64,000 nt of DNA from Roseomonas acroporae (GTDB taxonomy: Bacteria; Pseudomonadota; Alphaproteobacteria; Acetobacterales; Acetobacteraceae). Under the pieces are notes generated by a model. The model ran no database searches and was not told the origin of the DNA. It saw nothing but the letters and a program-made list of their open reading frames with translations. This document shows positions 1 to 10,019 of this stretch, piece by piece; position 1 is the first letter of the stretch, and the number at the start of each line of letters is the position of its first letter. Location of the stretch: the NCBI RefSeq assembly GCF_023223525.1, contig NZ_JALPRX010000022.1, positions 61,157-125,156 of the forward strand, in the 5' to 3' direction. Position numbers and translations under genes: made by a program.

Positions 1-202
1 GCTCGAAGGGGCGGGCGCGGATGGCGGAGAGCGCGTCGTCCACCTCCTGCGCCTGCCAGCCCGGCACCTCGCCGATGAAGCGCAGCGTCAGGTGGTAGTT
101 CTCGGGCGGCACCCAGCGGACGCCCTGGATGCCGCCGACCAGGGCGGCGAGCTGGGTCTTGACCTCGGTGGGAAGGCTCAAGGCGACGAAGAGGCGTGGC
201 AT
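1..202 (-). CDS. thpR: RNA 2',3'-cyclic phosphodiesterase ThpR (2H family), 5' part only
   Basis: The gene starts at an ATG at 202 on the minus strand and runs off the left edge, so only the first 67 residues are present. They begin MPRLFVALSLPTEVK and contain HLTLRF, the first of the two HxTxxF-type motifs of 2H phosphoesterases, followed by IGEV. The family hydrolyses RNA 2',3'-cyclic phosphates and was once called 2'-5' RNA ligase. The second catalytic His lies outside the window. The cellular role is poorly defined in the family generally. The family call is secure; function is by homology. Confidence 0.85.
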   Translation of the reverse strand, partial: MPRLFVALSLPTEVKTQLAALVGGIQGVRWVPPENYHLTLRFIGEVPGWQAQEVDDALSAIRARPFE

Positions 203-369
203 CGGGGTCTCCTCGCAGGCCGCCTGCCGCCGGTCGGGCGGGGCGGGATTCGGCCGGGCGCGGAAATCCCGGGGCGGGGGCGTGCCCCCGCGCGCGGCGG
301 CCCGCGACGGCGCCGCCCTTCCCGGGACCGTGGGCCGCCGCGCCCGGACCGGCACGGCGGCCCGGCGCT

Positions 370-1308
370 TCACCCGGCGGGCATGGCGCGGTCCACGGGC
401 CGGTCCAGCAGCGCGCGCACGGCGGGCAGCATCCGCTGCACCATCACCGCGACGCCGCGTGCGTTGGGGTGGATGCCGTCCGGCTGGTTCAGCGCGGCGT
501 CGCCGGCCACGCCGTCCAGCAGGAAGGGATAGAACACCACCTGCGGGTGCGCGCGCGCGAGGTCGGCGAAGGTGGCCGCGAACTCGCGGCCGTAGTCGGC
601 GCCGAGATTGGGCGGGGCGAGCATGCCGGCGAGCAGCGTCGGGATGCGCCGCGCCGCCAGCCCGTCCAGGATCGCGGCGAGGTTGGCGCGGGTGGCGCGC
701 GGGTCGAGGCCGCGCAGCCCGTCATTGCCGCCGAGCGCCACGATGGCGGCGTCCGGCCGGTCGGCCAGCGCCCAGTCGAGCCGGGCGCGGCCGCCGGCGG
801 TGGTGTCGCCCGAGACGCCGGCATCGAGCACGGTGACCGGCCTTCCCTCGGCCCGCAGCGCCGCCTCCAGCCGGGCGGGCAGGCCCTCGCCGCGCGGCAG
901 GCCGTAGGCGGCGGTGATGCTGTCGCCCAGCATGAGCAGCCGGCGTGGCGTCCGGCCGGCCGGGGCAGGGTCGACCGGGGTGGGGTTCGCGGCCGGCGTC
1001 GGCGCCTCGCAGGCGCAGCGGCCGGGCAGGGAGCGGGCCCAGTCGCTGCCGCCGCCCGCGACGCTTCCCGCGCCGCTCGGGGGCGCCGGGTCGGCGGCCT
1101 GGCCGGCGCGGGGCGCGGCGGCCAGCGCAACGAGGGCGAGGCCGGCTTTGCGCAGCGCAGCACGGCGCCCATATCCCGAGGCCCCGGCCGGCGGCGCCCC
1201 ATGGTTGGTGTCGCGGTTGGTGTCGCGGCTGGTCCCGCGGCCGGCCGCGTTGTCCTCGCCGGATGCTTCCCGTCCAGACCCGGAGACGATCGCCCTGATG
1301 GATGCCAT
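370..1308 (-). CDS. tesA: Arylesterase / lysophospholipase L1, SGNH hydrolase, TesA-like
   Basis: The C-terminal 200 residues are a typical periplasmic SGNH esterase: block I MLGDSITAAYG with the catalytic Ser, block II SGDTTAGG, block III GGNDGLRG with Asn, and block V DGIHPNARG with the Asp/His pair. It should hydrolyse acyl esters or thioesters. A Tat/Sec-like segment ([19 protein letters not shown]) precedes it, but the only in-frame ATG is at 1308, about 45 residues further upstream. This leaves a low-complexity N-terminus with a 12-bp tandem duplication (DTNR/DTNH). It is divergent from an ABC exporter, as in the E. coli tesA-ybbA-ybbP arrangement, and the two chosen starts overlap by 11 bp. 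The start is uncertain; the family is firm. Confidence 0.85.
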   Translation of the reverse strand: MASIRAIVSGSGREASGEDNAAGRGTSRDTNRDTNHGAPPAGASGYGRRAALRKAGLALVALAAAPRAGQAADPAPPSGAGSVAGGGSDWARSLPGRCACEAPTPAANPTPVDPAPAGRTPRRLLMLGDSITAAYGLPRGEGLPARLEAALRAEGRPVTVLDAGVSGDTTAGGRARLDWALADRPDAAIVALGGNDGLRGLDPRATRANLAAILDGLAARRIPTLLAGMLAPPNLGADYGREFAATFADLARAHPQVVFYPFLLDGVAGDAALNQPDGIHPNARGVAVMVQRMLPAVRALLDRPVDRAMPAG

Positions 1309-2146
1309 CACCCCCCGCACCCCGCCCGACGACCCCGTGCCCGGCGCCACGGATTCGCTCATCCAGGTGCGCGGGCTGACGTTGAGGGTGGGGGCGGCGG
1401 CGGGGGAGGTCAACATTCTCCGGGGCCTCGACCTGGGCGTGGCGGCGGGGGAGGCGGTGGGCATCGTCGGCCCTTCCGGCTCCGGCAAGACCTCGCTGCT
1501 GATGCTGCTGGCCGGGCTGGAGCGGCCCACGAGCGGGGTGCTGCGGGTCGCCGGCCACGACCTCGCCGCGATGGACGAGGACGCGCTGGCACGTTTCCGG
1601 CGGGACCGGGTGGGCATCGTGTTCCAGGCCTTCCACCTCGTCCCCACCATGACGGCGCTGGAGAACGTGGCGGTGCCGCTGGAGTTCGCGGGCCGGCCGG
1701 ACGCCTTCGCGGCGGCGGAGCTGGCGCTGCGGGCGGTCGGGCTGGGGCACCGCCTCGCGCATTATCCCGGGCAGCTCTCGGGCGGCGAGCAGCAGCGCGT
1801 CGCGCTGGCCCGCGCCTGCGTCGCCCGCCCGCCGCTGCTGCTCGCCGACGAGCCCACCGGCAACCTCGACCGCGCCACCGGCGCCCAGGTGATGGAGCTG
1901 CTGTTCGGCCTGCGCGGCGAGGCCAGGGAAGGGGGGCGCACCACCCTGCTGCTCATCACCCATGACGAGGCGCTGGCCGCGCGCTGCGACCGGCAGGTGC
2001 GGATCGAGGATGGGCGTATCGTCGCGGATACGGGGCGGGCCCCGCGGGATGGCGGCCCGGCGGGGGCGCCGGGGGCGGCAGCCGCCGTGCCGGATGCCGG
2101 GGCCGGGAAGGGCAGCCGGGGAAGGGGCGGCGCATGGAGGGGCTGA
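1298..2146 (+). CDS. ybbA: ABC transporter ATP-binding protein, YbbA/LolD-like
   Basis: An ATPase of about 282 residues with Walker [10 protein letters not shown] near residue 58, signature LSGGEQQR near 160 and Walker B LLLADEPTGNLD near 182. The EPTGNLD form is typical of the MacB/LolD/YbbA exporter class. It would power the FtsX-like permease that follows, whose start lies inside this gene's last 13 bases. ATG 1298 (MDAITPR) is chosen because GGAGA lies 11 bases upstream and the ABC fold starts soon after. The divergent tesA neighbour supports the YbbA assignment. The substrate is unknown; a role in lipid or outer-membrane maintenance is only inferred from the family. Confidence 0.88.
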   Translation: MDAITPRTPPDDPVPGATDSLIQVRGLTLRVGAAAGEVNILRGLDLGVAAGEAVGIVGPSGSGKTSLLMLLAGLERPTSGVLRVAGHDLAAMDEDALARFRRDRVGIVFQAFHLVPTMTALENVAVPLEFAGRPDAFAAAELALRAVGLGHRLAHYPGQLSGGEQQRVALARACVARPPLLLADEPTGNLDRATGAQVMELLFGLRGEAREGGRTTLLLITHDEALAARCDRQVRIEDGRIVADTGRAPRDGGPAGAPGAAAAVPDAGAGKGSRGRGGAWRG

Positions 2147-5001
2147 GCCGGCTGCCGGCCGCGCCGCCGGTCGGCGCCGCGTCCTGGCGCATCGGGCTGC
2201 GCTTCGCGCGGCGGGAATTGCGCGGCGGCGCGCGCGGGCTGCGGCTGGTGCTGGCCTGCCTCGCCCTCGGCGTCGCCGCCATCGCGGCGGTCGGCACGCT
2301 GCGCGCCGCCACCGAGGCGGGGCTGCGCGCCGACGGCACGCGGCTGCTGGGCGGCGACCTGGAGATCCAGGTCAGCCAACGGCCGATCCCGGATGCCGCG
2401 CGCGCCTGGATCGCGTCGCGCGGCGCCACGGTGTCCGAGGTGGTGCAGATGCGCGCCATGGCGGTGGTGGTGCCGCCGGCGGGTGCGGCCGATGGCGTTG
2501 TGGCCGCCGGGGTGGCGGGCGGCGCGCGCGATGCCGCGGCGCCGGGGCATCCGGCCGCGCCGGCACCCGGCGGCGGCGCCACAGCCGGTGCCAGCGGTGG
2601 ATCGGGCGCCGGATCAGGCGGCGAACCGGCCGCCGACGGCGCCCCGGCCGCGCGGCCCGACCGCGCCCTGGTGGAGCTGAAGGCGGTGGACGCCGCCTAC
2701 CCGCTCTACGGCACGCTGCGGCTCGACCCGGCGGTGCCGCTGGCCGGCGGCGCGGCGCTCGACCCGCTGCTGGCCGAGCGCCTGGGCCTGCGCCCCGGCG
2801 ACACGGTCCGGCTCGGCGAGGCGCGGCTGCCGGTGCGGGCGCTGATCGCCGACGAGCCGGACCGGGTGGCGACCGCCGCCATCTTCGGCCCGCGCGTGCT
2901 GATCGGGCTCGATACGCTGCCCGCCACCGCGCTGGTGCAGCCGGGCAGCCTGATCCAGTACCACTACCGGCTGCGCCTGCCGCCGGGGACGGACCCGGAC
3001 CGCTTCGCCGCCGCGCTGCGCGCCGCCTTCCCCGATGGCGGCTGGCGGCTGCGCGGCGCCAGCGAGGCGGCGCCGGGCGTCGGCCGCTTCCTCGACAGCG
3101 CCGCCGCCTTCCTGACCCTGGCCGGGCTGACCGCGCTGCTGGTGGGCGGCATCGGCGTCGCGACCGGGGTGCGCGCCTGGCTGGACCAGCGCGCGCGCAC
3201 CATCGCCACGCTGCGCTGCCTCGGCGCCCCGGCCGCCGCGATCTTCTGGACCTACCTGATCCAGCTCGCGGCGCTGGCGGTGGCGGGGACGGCGATCGGC
3301 CTCGTGCTCGGCGTCGGCGCCTGCTTCGCGGCGGCGAACCTGCTGGCCGGGGCGCTGCCGGTGCCGCCGCGCCTGGGCTTCTACCCGGCGCCGCTGGCGC
3401 TGGCGGCGCTGTACGGGCTGCTGACCGCGCTCACCTTCGCGCTCTGGCCGCTCGGCCGGGCGCGCGAGATCCCGGGGGCGGCGCTGTTCCGGGGGAGCAT
3501 CGCGCCGCAGGCGCGGGTGGGTCCGGTGCCGGCCGGCGCGGCATGGCGCGGCCGGTGGTCGCGCCTCGTGTCGCGGCAGGCCGGGCGCGGCGCGGCGCCG
3601 GCGGCACCCGGGCGGCGCGATGCGGCCTTCCCCTGGCCCCGCCTCGGCCTGCTGCTGGCCAACGCCGCCGTCGCGCTGCTGCTGGTCGCGCTGGTGGTCG
3701 CCACCGCCGAGGACCGCCGCTTCGCCCTGTGGTTCTGCGCCGCCTCGGCGGCGACGCTGCTGCTGTTCCGGCTCGGCGCCGCCGCGCTGATGGCGCTGGC
3801 GCGGCGCTGGGAACGGCCGCCCGGCGCCGGCGCCGGTTCCCCCTGGCGGCCCCGTCGGCCGGCGCTGCGCCTCGGCCTCGCCAACCTGCACCGGCCGGGG
3901 GCGCCGACGCCGCTGGTGCTGGTCTCGCTGGGTATCGGGCTGACCACGCTGGCCGCCATCGCGCTGATCCGCGGCAACCTGGAGCGCGACCTCGGCAGCC
4001 AGCTGCCCGGCAACGCGCCGAGCTTCTACGCGATCGACCTGCAATCCGATCAGGCGGCGGCCTTCGACGCACTGGCGGCGCGCCTGCCGGGCGTGACCGA
4101 GGTGCGCCGCGTGCCCTCGCTGCGCGCGCGCATCGTCGCCATCGGCGGCGTGCCGGTGGAGCGGGTGCGGGTCAGCGAGGACAGCGCCTGGGCGCTGCGC
4201 GGCGATCGCGGCCTGACCTACGCGGCGACGCCGCCCGAGGGGACGCATCTCGTCGCCGGGGGCTGGTGGCCGGCCGACTACGCCGGGCCGCCGCTCGTCT
4301 CGCTCGACGCCAACCTGGCGCGCGGCTGGGGCGTGGGCGTGGGCGACACGGTGACGGTGAACGTGCTGGGCCGCGACATCGAGCTGCGCATCGCCAGCCT
4401 GCGCGAGATCAACTGGCGCGGCCTCGGGCTGAACTTCGCGCTGGTCGCCTCGCCCGGCCTGCTGGAGCGCGCGCCGCACACCCACATCGCGACCCTGCGC
4501 AACGCGCCCGCCGAGGACGCCGCCGTGCTGCGGGCGCTGACCGACGCCTTCCCCAACATCTCCATGATCCGCGTGCGCGACGCCATCGAGCAGGTGGCGG
4601 CGCTGCTCGGGCGGGTCGGCACGGCGCTCTCGGCGGTGGCCGGGGTGACTCTGCTGGCGGGCGGGCTGGTGCTGGCCGGCGCGGTGGCGGCGGGGCAGCG
4701 GCGGCGGGTGCGCGACGCGGTGGTGCTCAAGACGCTGGGTGCCACGCGCGCGCAATTGCGCGCCGCCTACCTCGTGGAGTTCGGGCTGCTCGGGGTGACG
4801 GCGGGGGTGCTGGCGGCGGCGGCGGGCACGGCGGCCTCCTGGGGCGTGCTGCGCCACGTGATGCGGCTGGACTGGACCTTCCTGCCCGGCACGCTGCTGG
4901 CCACGGTGGCGCTGTGCACGGTGCTGACGCTGGCCTTCGGCTATGTCGGCACGGCGCTGGCGCTGCGGGCGCGGCCGGCGCCGCTGCTGCGCAACGAGTA
5001 G
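2134..5001 (+). CDS. ybbP: ABC transporter permease, FtsX/MacB-type, YbbP-like
   Basis: A 955-residue inner-membrane protein with one N-terminal transmembrane segment (RLVLACLALGVAAIAAVG), a periplasmic domain, a central membrane block (roughly residues 325-440 and 505-560), a second periplasmic domain and a C-terminal block (roughly 820-945). This duplicated FtsX layout is typical of YbbP-type permeases. The first periplasmic domain carries an Ala/Gly/Pro-rich insert at about residues 120-165 that looks lineage-specific. It overlaps the ATPase gene by 13 bp, so translational coupling is likely. The substrate is unknown. Confidence 0.88.
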   Translation: MEGLSRLPAAPPVGAASWRIGLRFARRELRGGARGLRLVLACLALGVAAIAAVGTLRAATEAGLRADGTRLLGGDLEIQVSQRPIPDAARAWIASRGATVSEVVQMRAMAVVVPPAGAADGVVAAGVAGGARDAAAPGHPAAPAPGGGATAGASGGSGAGSGGEPAADGAPAARPDRALVELKAVDAAYPLYGTLRLDPAVPLAGGAALDPLLAERLGLRPGDTVRLGEARLPVRALIADEPDRVATAAIFGPRVLIGLDTLPATALVQPGSLIQYHYRLRLPPGTDPDRFAAALRAAFPDGGWRLRGASEAAPGVGRFLDSAAAFLTLAGLTALLVGGIGVATGVRAWLDQRARTIATLRCLGAPAAAIFWTYLIQLAALAVAGTAIGLVLGVGACFAAANLLAGALPVPPRLGFYPAPLALAALYGLLTALTFALWPLGRAREIPGAALFRGSIAPQARVGPVPAGAAWRGRWSRLVSRQAGRGAAPAAPGRRDAAFPWPRLGLLLANAAVALLLVALVVATAEDRRFALWFCAASAATLLLFRLGAAALMALARRWERPPGAGAGSPWRPRRPALRLGLANLHRPGAPTPLVLVSLGIGLTTLAAIALIRGNLERDLGSQLPGNAPSFYAIDLQSDQAAAFDALAARLPGVTEVRRVPSLRARIVAIGGVPVERVRVSEDSAWALRGDRGLTYAATPPEGTHLVAGGWWPADYAGPPLVSLDANLARGWGVGVGDTVTVNVLGRDIELRIASLREINWRGLGLNFALVASPGLLERAPHTHIATLRNAPAEDAAVLRALTDAFPNISMIRVRDAIEQVAALLGRVGTALSAVAGVTLLAGGLVLAGAVAAGQRRRVRDAVVLKTLGATRAQLRAAYLVEFGLLGVTAGVLAAAAGTAASWGVLRHVMRLDWTFLPGTLLATVALCTVLTLAFGYVGTALALRARPAPLLRNE

Positions 5002-5170
5002 CGCGGAGTCCCTTGGGCGCCGCGCCGGGCCCGGGGATCGGGCGTGGCGGCCCGAAGCGCCGGCGCCCTGCCGCCGGAAGGCCGCGGCCGGATCGTGATC
5101 GGAGCGGCGCCGCCGCTCCCTGGCCGCTGCTGCTGCCCCTGCCGGGCCGCTGCCGCCCGTCGTGCCGCGC

Positions 5171-5575
5171 TCAGAAGAGCTGCCGCAGCCCGTACCAGAG
5201 CAGCCCCGCGCCGCCGCCCAGCACGCTCAGCACCGCCCCCACCGCCAGCAGCCCGCCGAGCAGCGCGGCGAGGCCGGTCAGCAGCACCGCCGCGCCGCGC
5301 TCCAGCACGCCGCGCGCCAGCGGTGCCCAGCGCGCCGGGGCGGGCCAGACGCGCAGCCACTGCAGCAGCAGGCAGAGGGCGCACCAGAGGGGCAGCGCCA
5401 CCCAGGGCAGCGCGTCCAGCGCCGGGTCGCTCAGGCTGACCAGGTGCAGCCGCTCCAGCACGCGCGCGGCGATGGCGCCGAGCGCCACCACCAGCGGGTA
5501 GGACAGCATCGTCACCGCCAGCCAGAGCGCCCAGTCGCGGCTGCCGCGCAGCGGCGGCGGGGTGGGAAGGGCCAT
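5171..5575 (-). CDS. Small membrane protein, uncharacterised
   Basis: A 134-residue product from ATG 5575 (MALPTPPPLRG). Hydropathy by eye gives three or four membrane segments: LWLAVTMLSYPLVVALGAIAA, the WVALPLWCALCLLLQWL stretch, and a long C-terminal stretch with LLTGLAALLGGLLAVGAVL. No catalytic motif or recognised family is seen. It is convergent with the ABC permease gene and divergent from the sulfate operon, so it forms its own unit. Codon usage matches the neighbours. The longer open frame upstream has proline/arginine-rich, noncoding-like content and was not used. Confidence 0.6.
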   Translation of the reverse strand: MALPTPPPLRGSRDWALWLAVTMLSYPLVVALGAIAARVLERLHLVSLSDPALDALPWVALPLWCALCLLLQWLRVWPAPARWAPLARGVLERGAAVLLTGLAALLGGLLAVGAVLSVLGGGAGLLWYGLRQLF

Positions 5576-6105
5576 GGCCACGGCGCGGCCTGGCAGATGG
5601 GCGACGGCGCGTGGCCGCGGGCCGCCCGGCCAGGACGGATCCTGGACGAGAACGGGTCGCCAGCCGGCCACGCCCCGTGGGGGCCGAGTTCTGTCCTGGG
5701 ACACGGTCGCGCCTCCCACCTGTCGGTGCGGACACACGATATCGCGAGATGCGCCGTCCCGCATCCGAAACCCGCATGGCTCCCTGCATGGCCCGAGGTG
5801 GCTGCGGGATGGGAAGTGCCGGGGAAAGCGCCAGGGAAAGCGCCGGGGGGGGGGCCGCCTGCGGCTGGCCCGTTCCGTGGCGGGGCGCGACCGCGGCGTG
5901 GCAGGATTCTGGGAGAAAGCGTCCTCAAACCATCCTGGTTCGTTGATATTTGAAAAACACGATGAAGAATTGATAATAATGGGCGGTGCCCGGTCCGCGC
6001 CGCATCCGGGCGGCCGGGCACGGCGTGCCCGGCGCCGCCATCGGCTGCGTACCCTTGCGGCCGGGCCCGGCCTTCCCCCACCATCCGACACGGAGGACGC
6101 CTGTG
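5576..6105. other. Intergenic region upstream of the sulfate operon
   Basis: This 530-bp gap has no convincing gene. Around 5811-5845 there are three copies of a 12-bp unit (GGGAAAGCGCCA-like; the first is 11 bp) followed by a G tract. From 5928 to 5985 the DNA turns strikingly AT-rich for this genome and carries a dyad and a promoter listed separately. The remaining 120 bases to the first ATG would be the 5' untranslated leader. Confidence 0.6.
5950..5977 (+). promoter_or_regulatory. Sigma70-like promoter of the sulfate ABC operon, with upstream dyad
   Basis: TTGAAA at 5950-5955 and GATAAT at 5972-5977 are separated by 16 bases, a good -35/-10 pair in one of the few AT-rich stretches of the window. 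Just upstream, AACCA-TCC-TGGTT at 5928-5940 is a perfect 5-bp dyad well placed for an activator or repressor. Transcription would start near 5985 and give a leader of about 120 nt before sbp. A sulfur-responsive regulator is an inference from the operon content. Confidence 0.5.
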
Positions 6106-7131
6106 ATGCGCATGACCCGACGCAGCCTGCTCGCCGCCCTGCCCGCCGCGGGCAGCGTTCCGGTGGCCCTGGCGCAGCCGCGTCCCGCCGCCGCGCAGGG
6201 CGCCACGCTCACCCTGCTCAACGCCTCCTACGACCCGACGCGCGAACTGTACCGCGACGTCTCGGCCGCCTTCGCCGCGCAGTGGCAGGGGCCGCCCGCG
6301 GTGCGGGTGAACAGCTCGCACGGCGGCTCCGGCGCGCAGGCGCGGGCGGTGATCGACGGGCTGCCGGCCGACGTGGTGACGCTGGCGCTCGCCTACGACA
6401 TCGACGCCATCGCCGAGCGCGGGCTGATCGCGAAGGACTGGCAGCAGCGCCTGCCGCACAACAGCACGCCCTACACCTCGACCATCGTGTTCCTGGTGCG
6501 CAAGGGCAACCCGAAAGGCATCCGCGACTGGGGCGACCTGGTGAAGGACGGGGTGGCGGTGGTCACGCCCAACCCCAAGACCTCGGGCGGGGCGCGCTGG
6601 AACTACCTCGCCGCCTGGGCCTGGGCGCGCGAGCAGCCGGGCGGCTCCGACGCCGCGGCCGAGCGCTTCATCACCGAGCTGTTCCGCCACGTCCCCGTGC
6701 TCGACACCGGCGCGCGCGGCTCGACCACGAGCTTCGTGCAGCGCGGCCAGGGCGACGTGCTGCTGGCCTGGGAGAACGAGGCGCACCTCGCCCGCGCCGA
6801 GTTCGGCGAGGACAGGTTCGACATCGTGCATCCCTCGCTCTCGATCCTGGCCGAGCCGCCGGTGGCGGTGGTGGACCGCAACGTGGACCGCAAGGGCAGC
6901 CGCGCCCCGGCCGAGGCCTTCCTGCGCTTCCTCTTCACCCGCCCGGTGCAGGAGATCGCGGCGAAGCGCTTCTACCGCCCGCGCGAGGCCGACCTCGTCG
7001 CCGCCAACCGGGCGCTGTTCCCAGAGCTGCGCCTCGTCACCATCGACGAGGCCTTCGGCGGCTGGGCCACGGCGCAGCGCACCCATTTCGGCGATGGCGG
7101 CTCCTTCGACCGCCTGTACCGGCCCAGATGA
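6106..7131 (+). CDS. sbp: Sulfate/thiosulfate ABC transporter substrate-binding protein
   Basis: A 341-residue periplasmic protein. An RR-containing signal peptide ([16 protein letters not shown]... to about residue 31) precedes [17 protein letters not shown] and [16 protein letters not shown], hallmarks of Sbp/CysP proteins; SHGGSG contributes to sulfate binding. [18 protein letters not shown] and [10 protein letters not shown] are also family-typical. ATG 6106 is preceded by GGAGG 10 bases upstream. It is the first gene of sbp-cysT-cysW-cysA and overlaps cysT by 4 bp (ATGA). It captures sulfate or thiosulfate for assimilation; sequence alone does not separate the two ligands. Confidence 0.93.
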   Translation: MRMTRRSLLAALPAAGSVPVALAQPRPAAAQGATLTLLNASYDPTRELYRDVSAAFAAQWQGPPAVRVNSSHGGSGAQARAVIDGLPADVVTLALAYDIDAIAERGLIAKDWQQRLPHNSTPYTSTIVFLVRKGNPKGIRDWGDLVKDGVAVVTPNPKTSGGARWNYLAAWAWAREQPGGSDAAAERFITELFRHVPVLDTGARGSTTSFVQRGQGDVLLAWENEAHLARAEFGEDRFDIVHPSLSILAEPPVAVVDRNVDRKGSRAPAEAFLRFLFTRPVQEIAAKRFYRPREADLVAANRALFPELRLVTIDEAFGGWATAQRTHFGDGGSFDRLYRPR

Positions 7132-8006
7132 GCACCGCCGGAATCGCCGGCCTGTCGCCGGCCGCCGTCCCGGCAGGGCGGCGCCGCGCCTGGCCGCGCT
7201 CGGCCCTGCCGGGGCTGCGGCCGACCCTGGGGCTGACGCTGCTCTGGCTCTCCCTGCTGGTGCTGCTGCCGCTGACCGGGCTGCTGCTGCGGCCCTGGGA
7301 GATCGGCCTCGACGGCGTCTGGCGCGTGGTGACGGAGCCGCGCGCCCTGGCGGCGCTCCGGCTCTCCTTCGGCGCCGCGATCCTGGCCGCGCTGATCGAC
7401 CTGCCGCTCGGGCTGCTGGTAGCCTGGGCGCTGGTGCGCTACCGCTTTCCCGGGCGGCGGCTGCTGGACGCGATGGTGGACCTGCCCTTCGCCCTGCCCA
7501 CCGCGGTCGCGGGGCTGGCGCTGGTGGCGCTCTACGCGCCGAACGGCTGGCTCGGCGCGCCGCTTTCGGCGATCGGGGTGCAGGTGGCGTATTCGCGCGC
7601 GGGGGTGGTGATGGCGCTGATCTTCGTCGGCCTGCCCTTCGTGGTGCGCACGCTGGAGCCGGTGCTGCTCGACCTGCCCGGCGAGGCCGAGGAGGCGGCG
7701 GCGACGCTCGGCGCGACGCGCCTGCAGACGCTGCGCCACGTCGTGCTGCCGGCCGTGGCGCCGGCGCTGCTGACCGGCTTCTCGCTCGCCTTCGCGCGCG
7801 CCGTGGGCGAGTACGGCTCGGTGATCTTCATCGCCGGCAACACGCCGATGGTGAGCGAGATCGCGCCGCTGGTCATCGTCACCCGGCTGGAGCAGTACGA
7901 CTACGCCGGCGCCGCCGCGATCGGGCTGACCATGCTCGCCTGCTCCTTCCTGCTGCTGCTGCTGCTCAACCTGTTCGGCCGCCGGCTGCGTCCGAGGACG
8001 GCGTGA
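7128..8006 (+). CDS. cysT: Sulfate/thiosulfate ABC transporter permease CysT (CysU)
   Basis: A 292-residue inner-membrane permease with about six transmembrane segments. The cytoplasmic EAA loop is clear ([20 protein letters not shown], near residues 185-205) and contacts the CysA ATPase. The N-terminal part [20 protein letters not shown] is typical of CysT. ATG 7128 overlaps the sbp stop and the stop overlaps the GTG start of cysW, so the operon is translationally coupled. It pairs with CysW to form the channel. Confidence 0.93.
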   Translation: MSTAGIAGLSPAAVPAGRRRAWPRSALPGLRPTLGLTLLWLSLLVLLPLTGLLLRPWEIGLDGVWRVVTEPRALAALRLSFGAAILAALIDLPLGLLVAWALVRYRFPGRRLLDAMVDLPFALPTAVAGLALVALYAPNGWLGAPLSAIGVQVAYSRAGVVMALIFVGLPFVVRTLEPVLLDLPGEAEEAAATLGATRLQTLRHVVLPAVAPALLTGFSLAFARAVGEYGSVIFIAGNTPMVSEIAPLVIVTRLEQYDYAGAAAIGLTMLACSFLLLLLLNLFGRRLRPRTA

Positions 8007-8851
8007 GCGTCGCCATCCGTCCGGCGGTCGCCGAGGCGCCCTGGGTGCGCCGATTCGTGATCGGCGCCGCGGTGCTGTCGCTCGCGCTGCTGCTGCTGCT
8101 GCCGCTGCTGGCCGTCTTCACCGAGGCGCTGCGCCGCGGCCTCGCCCCCGCGCTGGCGGCGATCGTCGAGCCGGACGCGCTCGCGGCGGTGCGCCTGACG
8201 CTGCTGGTGGCCGCCATCGCCGTGCCGGTGAACACGCTGGGCGGCATCGCCGCGGCCTGGGCGATCAGCAAGTTCGACTTTCCCGGCAGGCGCGTCCTGG
8301 TGACGCTGATCGAGCTGCCCTTCTCCGTCTCGCCGGTGATCTCGGGCCTGGTCTGGGTGCTGCTGTTCGGCAGCCAGGGCTGGTTCGGGCCGTGGCTGGA
8401 GGCGCGCGACGTGCGGATCGTCTTCGCCCTGCCGGGACTCGTGCTGGCGACGCTGTTCGTCACCTTCCCCTTCGTCGCCCGCACCCTGCTGCCGCTGATG
8501 CAGGAGCAGGGGCGCGCCGAGGAGGAGGCGGCGGCGACCCTCGGCGCCTCCGGCCTGCAGACCTTCCGCCATGTCACCCTGCCCAACATCAAGTGGGCCT
8601 TGCTCGCCGGCGTGCTGCTGTGCAATGCGCGGGCGATGGGGGAGTTCGGCGCGGTGGCCGTGGTGTCCGGCCATATCCGTGGCGAGACCAACACGATGCC
8701 GCTGCATGTCGAGATCCTGTACAACGAGTACCAGTTCGTCGGTGCCTTCGCCGTGGCGGCGCTGCTGGCGCTGCTGGCCCTGGTGACGCTGCTCGCCAAG
8801 GGGGCGCTGGAATGGCTGACGGGCCGTCGGCAGGGTGTGGAGACGCCGTGA
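8003..8851 (+). CDS. cysW: Sulfate/thiosulfate ABC transporter permease CysW
   Basis: A 282-residue permease partner of CysT. The EAA loop reads [20 protein letters not shown], and the C-terminal [20 protein letters not shown] and [15 protein letters not shown] stretches are diagnostic of CysW. The start is taken as GTG 8003, which overlaps the cysT stop as GTGA; the next in-frame ATG is far inside the conserved region. It belongs to the sbp-cysTWA operon. Confidence 0.92.
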   Translation: MSVAIRPAVAEAPWVRRFVIGAAVLSLALLLLLPLLAVFTEALRRGLAPALAAIVEPDALAAVRLTLLVAAIAVPVNTLGGIAAAWAISKFDFPGRRVLVTLIELPFSVSPVISGLVWVLLFGSQGWFGPWLEARDVRIVFALPGLVLATLFVTFPFVARTLLPLMQEQGRAEEEAAATLGASGLQTFRHVTLPNIKWALLAGVLLCNARAMGEFGAVAVVSGHIRGETNTMPLHVEILYNEYQFVGAFAVAALLALLALVTLLAKGALEWLTGRRQGVETP

Positions 8852-8862
8852 GGGACACTGGG

Positions 8863-9963
8863 ATGGGGGACCACGTGCCCGGCCCTGCGCTCGGTTTCAC
8901 GCAGCAGCCGGAATCCGGCGCGCCGCGGCGCGGCGTCGCCGTCGAGGTGTCGGGCCTCACCCGGCAGTTCGGCGCGGCGGCGGCGCTGTGCGCGGTGGAC
9001 CTCGCGGTGGCGCCCGGCGAGTTCGTGGCGCTGCTCGGCCCCTCGGGCTCGGGCAAGACGACGCTGCTGCGCATCCTGGCCGGACTCGACTTCCCCGATT
9101 CGGGGGTGGTGCGGATCGGCGGGCGCGACGTCGCCTCGGTGCCGGCGCGCCAGCGCGGCGTCGGCTTCGTGTTCCAGCACTACGCGCTGTTCCGCCACAT
9201 GAACGTGTTCGACAACGTGGCCTTCGGCCTGCGCATGCTGCCGCGTGCCCGCCGCCCCAGCCAGGCCGCGATCCGCGAGCGGGTGCGCCGGCTGCTGGCG
9301 CTGGTGCAGATCCCGGAGCTGGAGCGGCGCTATCCGGGCCAGATCTCGGGCGGGCAGCAGCAGCGCGTGGCGCTGGCCCGCGCGCTGGCGATCGAGCCGC
9401 CGCTGCTGCTGCTCGACGAGCCCTTCGGCGCGCTGGACGCGCAGGTGCGCAAGGGGCTGCGCCGCTGGCTGCGCGCGCTGCACGACCAGCTCGGCATCAC
9501 CTCGCTCTTCGTCACCCACGACCAGGACGAGGCGATGGAGATGGCCGACCGGATCGCGGTGATGCGCGACGGGCGCGTGGCGCAGTTCGACACGCCCGCC
9601 GCGGTGCTGGCACGGCCGGCCGATCCCTTCGTGGCCGGCTTCCTCGGGGATGCGAACCGGCTGGAATGCGCCGTGGCCGGCGGCATGGCGCGCTTCGCGC
9701 TGCCGGGGCTCTCGCCGTTGCCGGCGCCGGGCGTGCCGGACGGGCCCGGTCTCGCCTTCGCCCGCCCCGTCGAGGTGCTGGCCTCGCCGGCGGGCAGCAA
9801 CGGGCGCGTGGTCACGGTGCGGCCGGATGCGCGCGGGCTGCGCGTGGTGGTCGCGGTCGGCCCGGCGGAGCTGGAGGCGGTGGCGGCGTCGGACTGGCCG
9901 GCGCCGCAACGCGGCGCGGCCTGTGGCGTGCAGGTGGTGTCGGCGCAGGTCTTCGCCGCCTGA
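8863..9963 (+). CDS. cysA: Sulfate/thiosulfate ABC transporter ATP-binding protein CysA
   Basis: A 366-residue ATPase: Walker [10 protein letters not shown], signature [16 protein letters not shown], Walker [13 protein letters not shown], switch His in [14 protein letters not shown], then a TOBE-like C-terminal domain from about residue 245. ATG 8863 follows AGGGA by 7 bases; an in-frame GTG at 8848 overlapping the cysW stop is an equally plausible coupled start and would add five residues. It is the last gene of the sulfate uptake operon. A palindromic GC-rich element follows about 57 bases after the stop. Confidence 0.92.
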   Translation: MGDHVPGPALGFTQQPESGAPRRGVAVEVSGLTRQFGAAAALCAVDLAVAPGEFVALLGPSGSGKTTLLRILAGLDFPDSGVVRIGGRDVASVPARQRGVGFVFQHYALFRHMNVFDNVAFGLRMLPRARRPSQAAIRERVRRLLALVQIPELERRYPGQISGGQQQRVALARALAIEPPLLLLDEPFGALDAQVRKGLRRWLRALHDQLGITSLFVTHDQDEAMEMADRIAVMRDGRVAQFDTPAAVLARPADPFVAGFLGDANRLECAVAGGMARFALPGLSPLPAPGVPDGPGLAFARPVEVLASPAGSNGRVVTVRPDARGLRVVVAVGPAELEAVAASDWPAPQRGAACGVQVVSAQVFAA

Positions 9964-10019
9964 TTCGCGCCGCGGCGGCCGGCCGGCCCGATGCCCGCGG
10001 CGGCGTCCGCTGACCCGCC

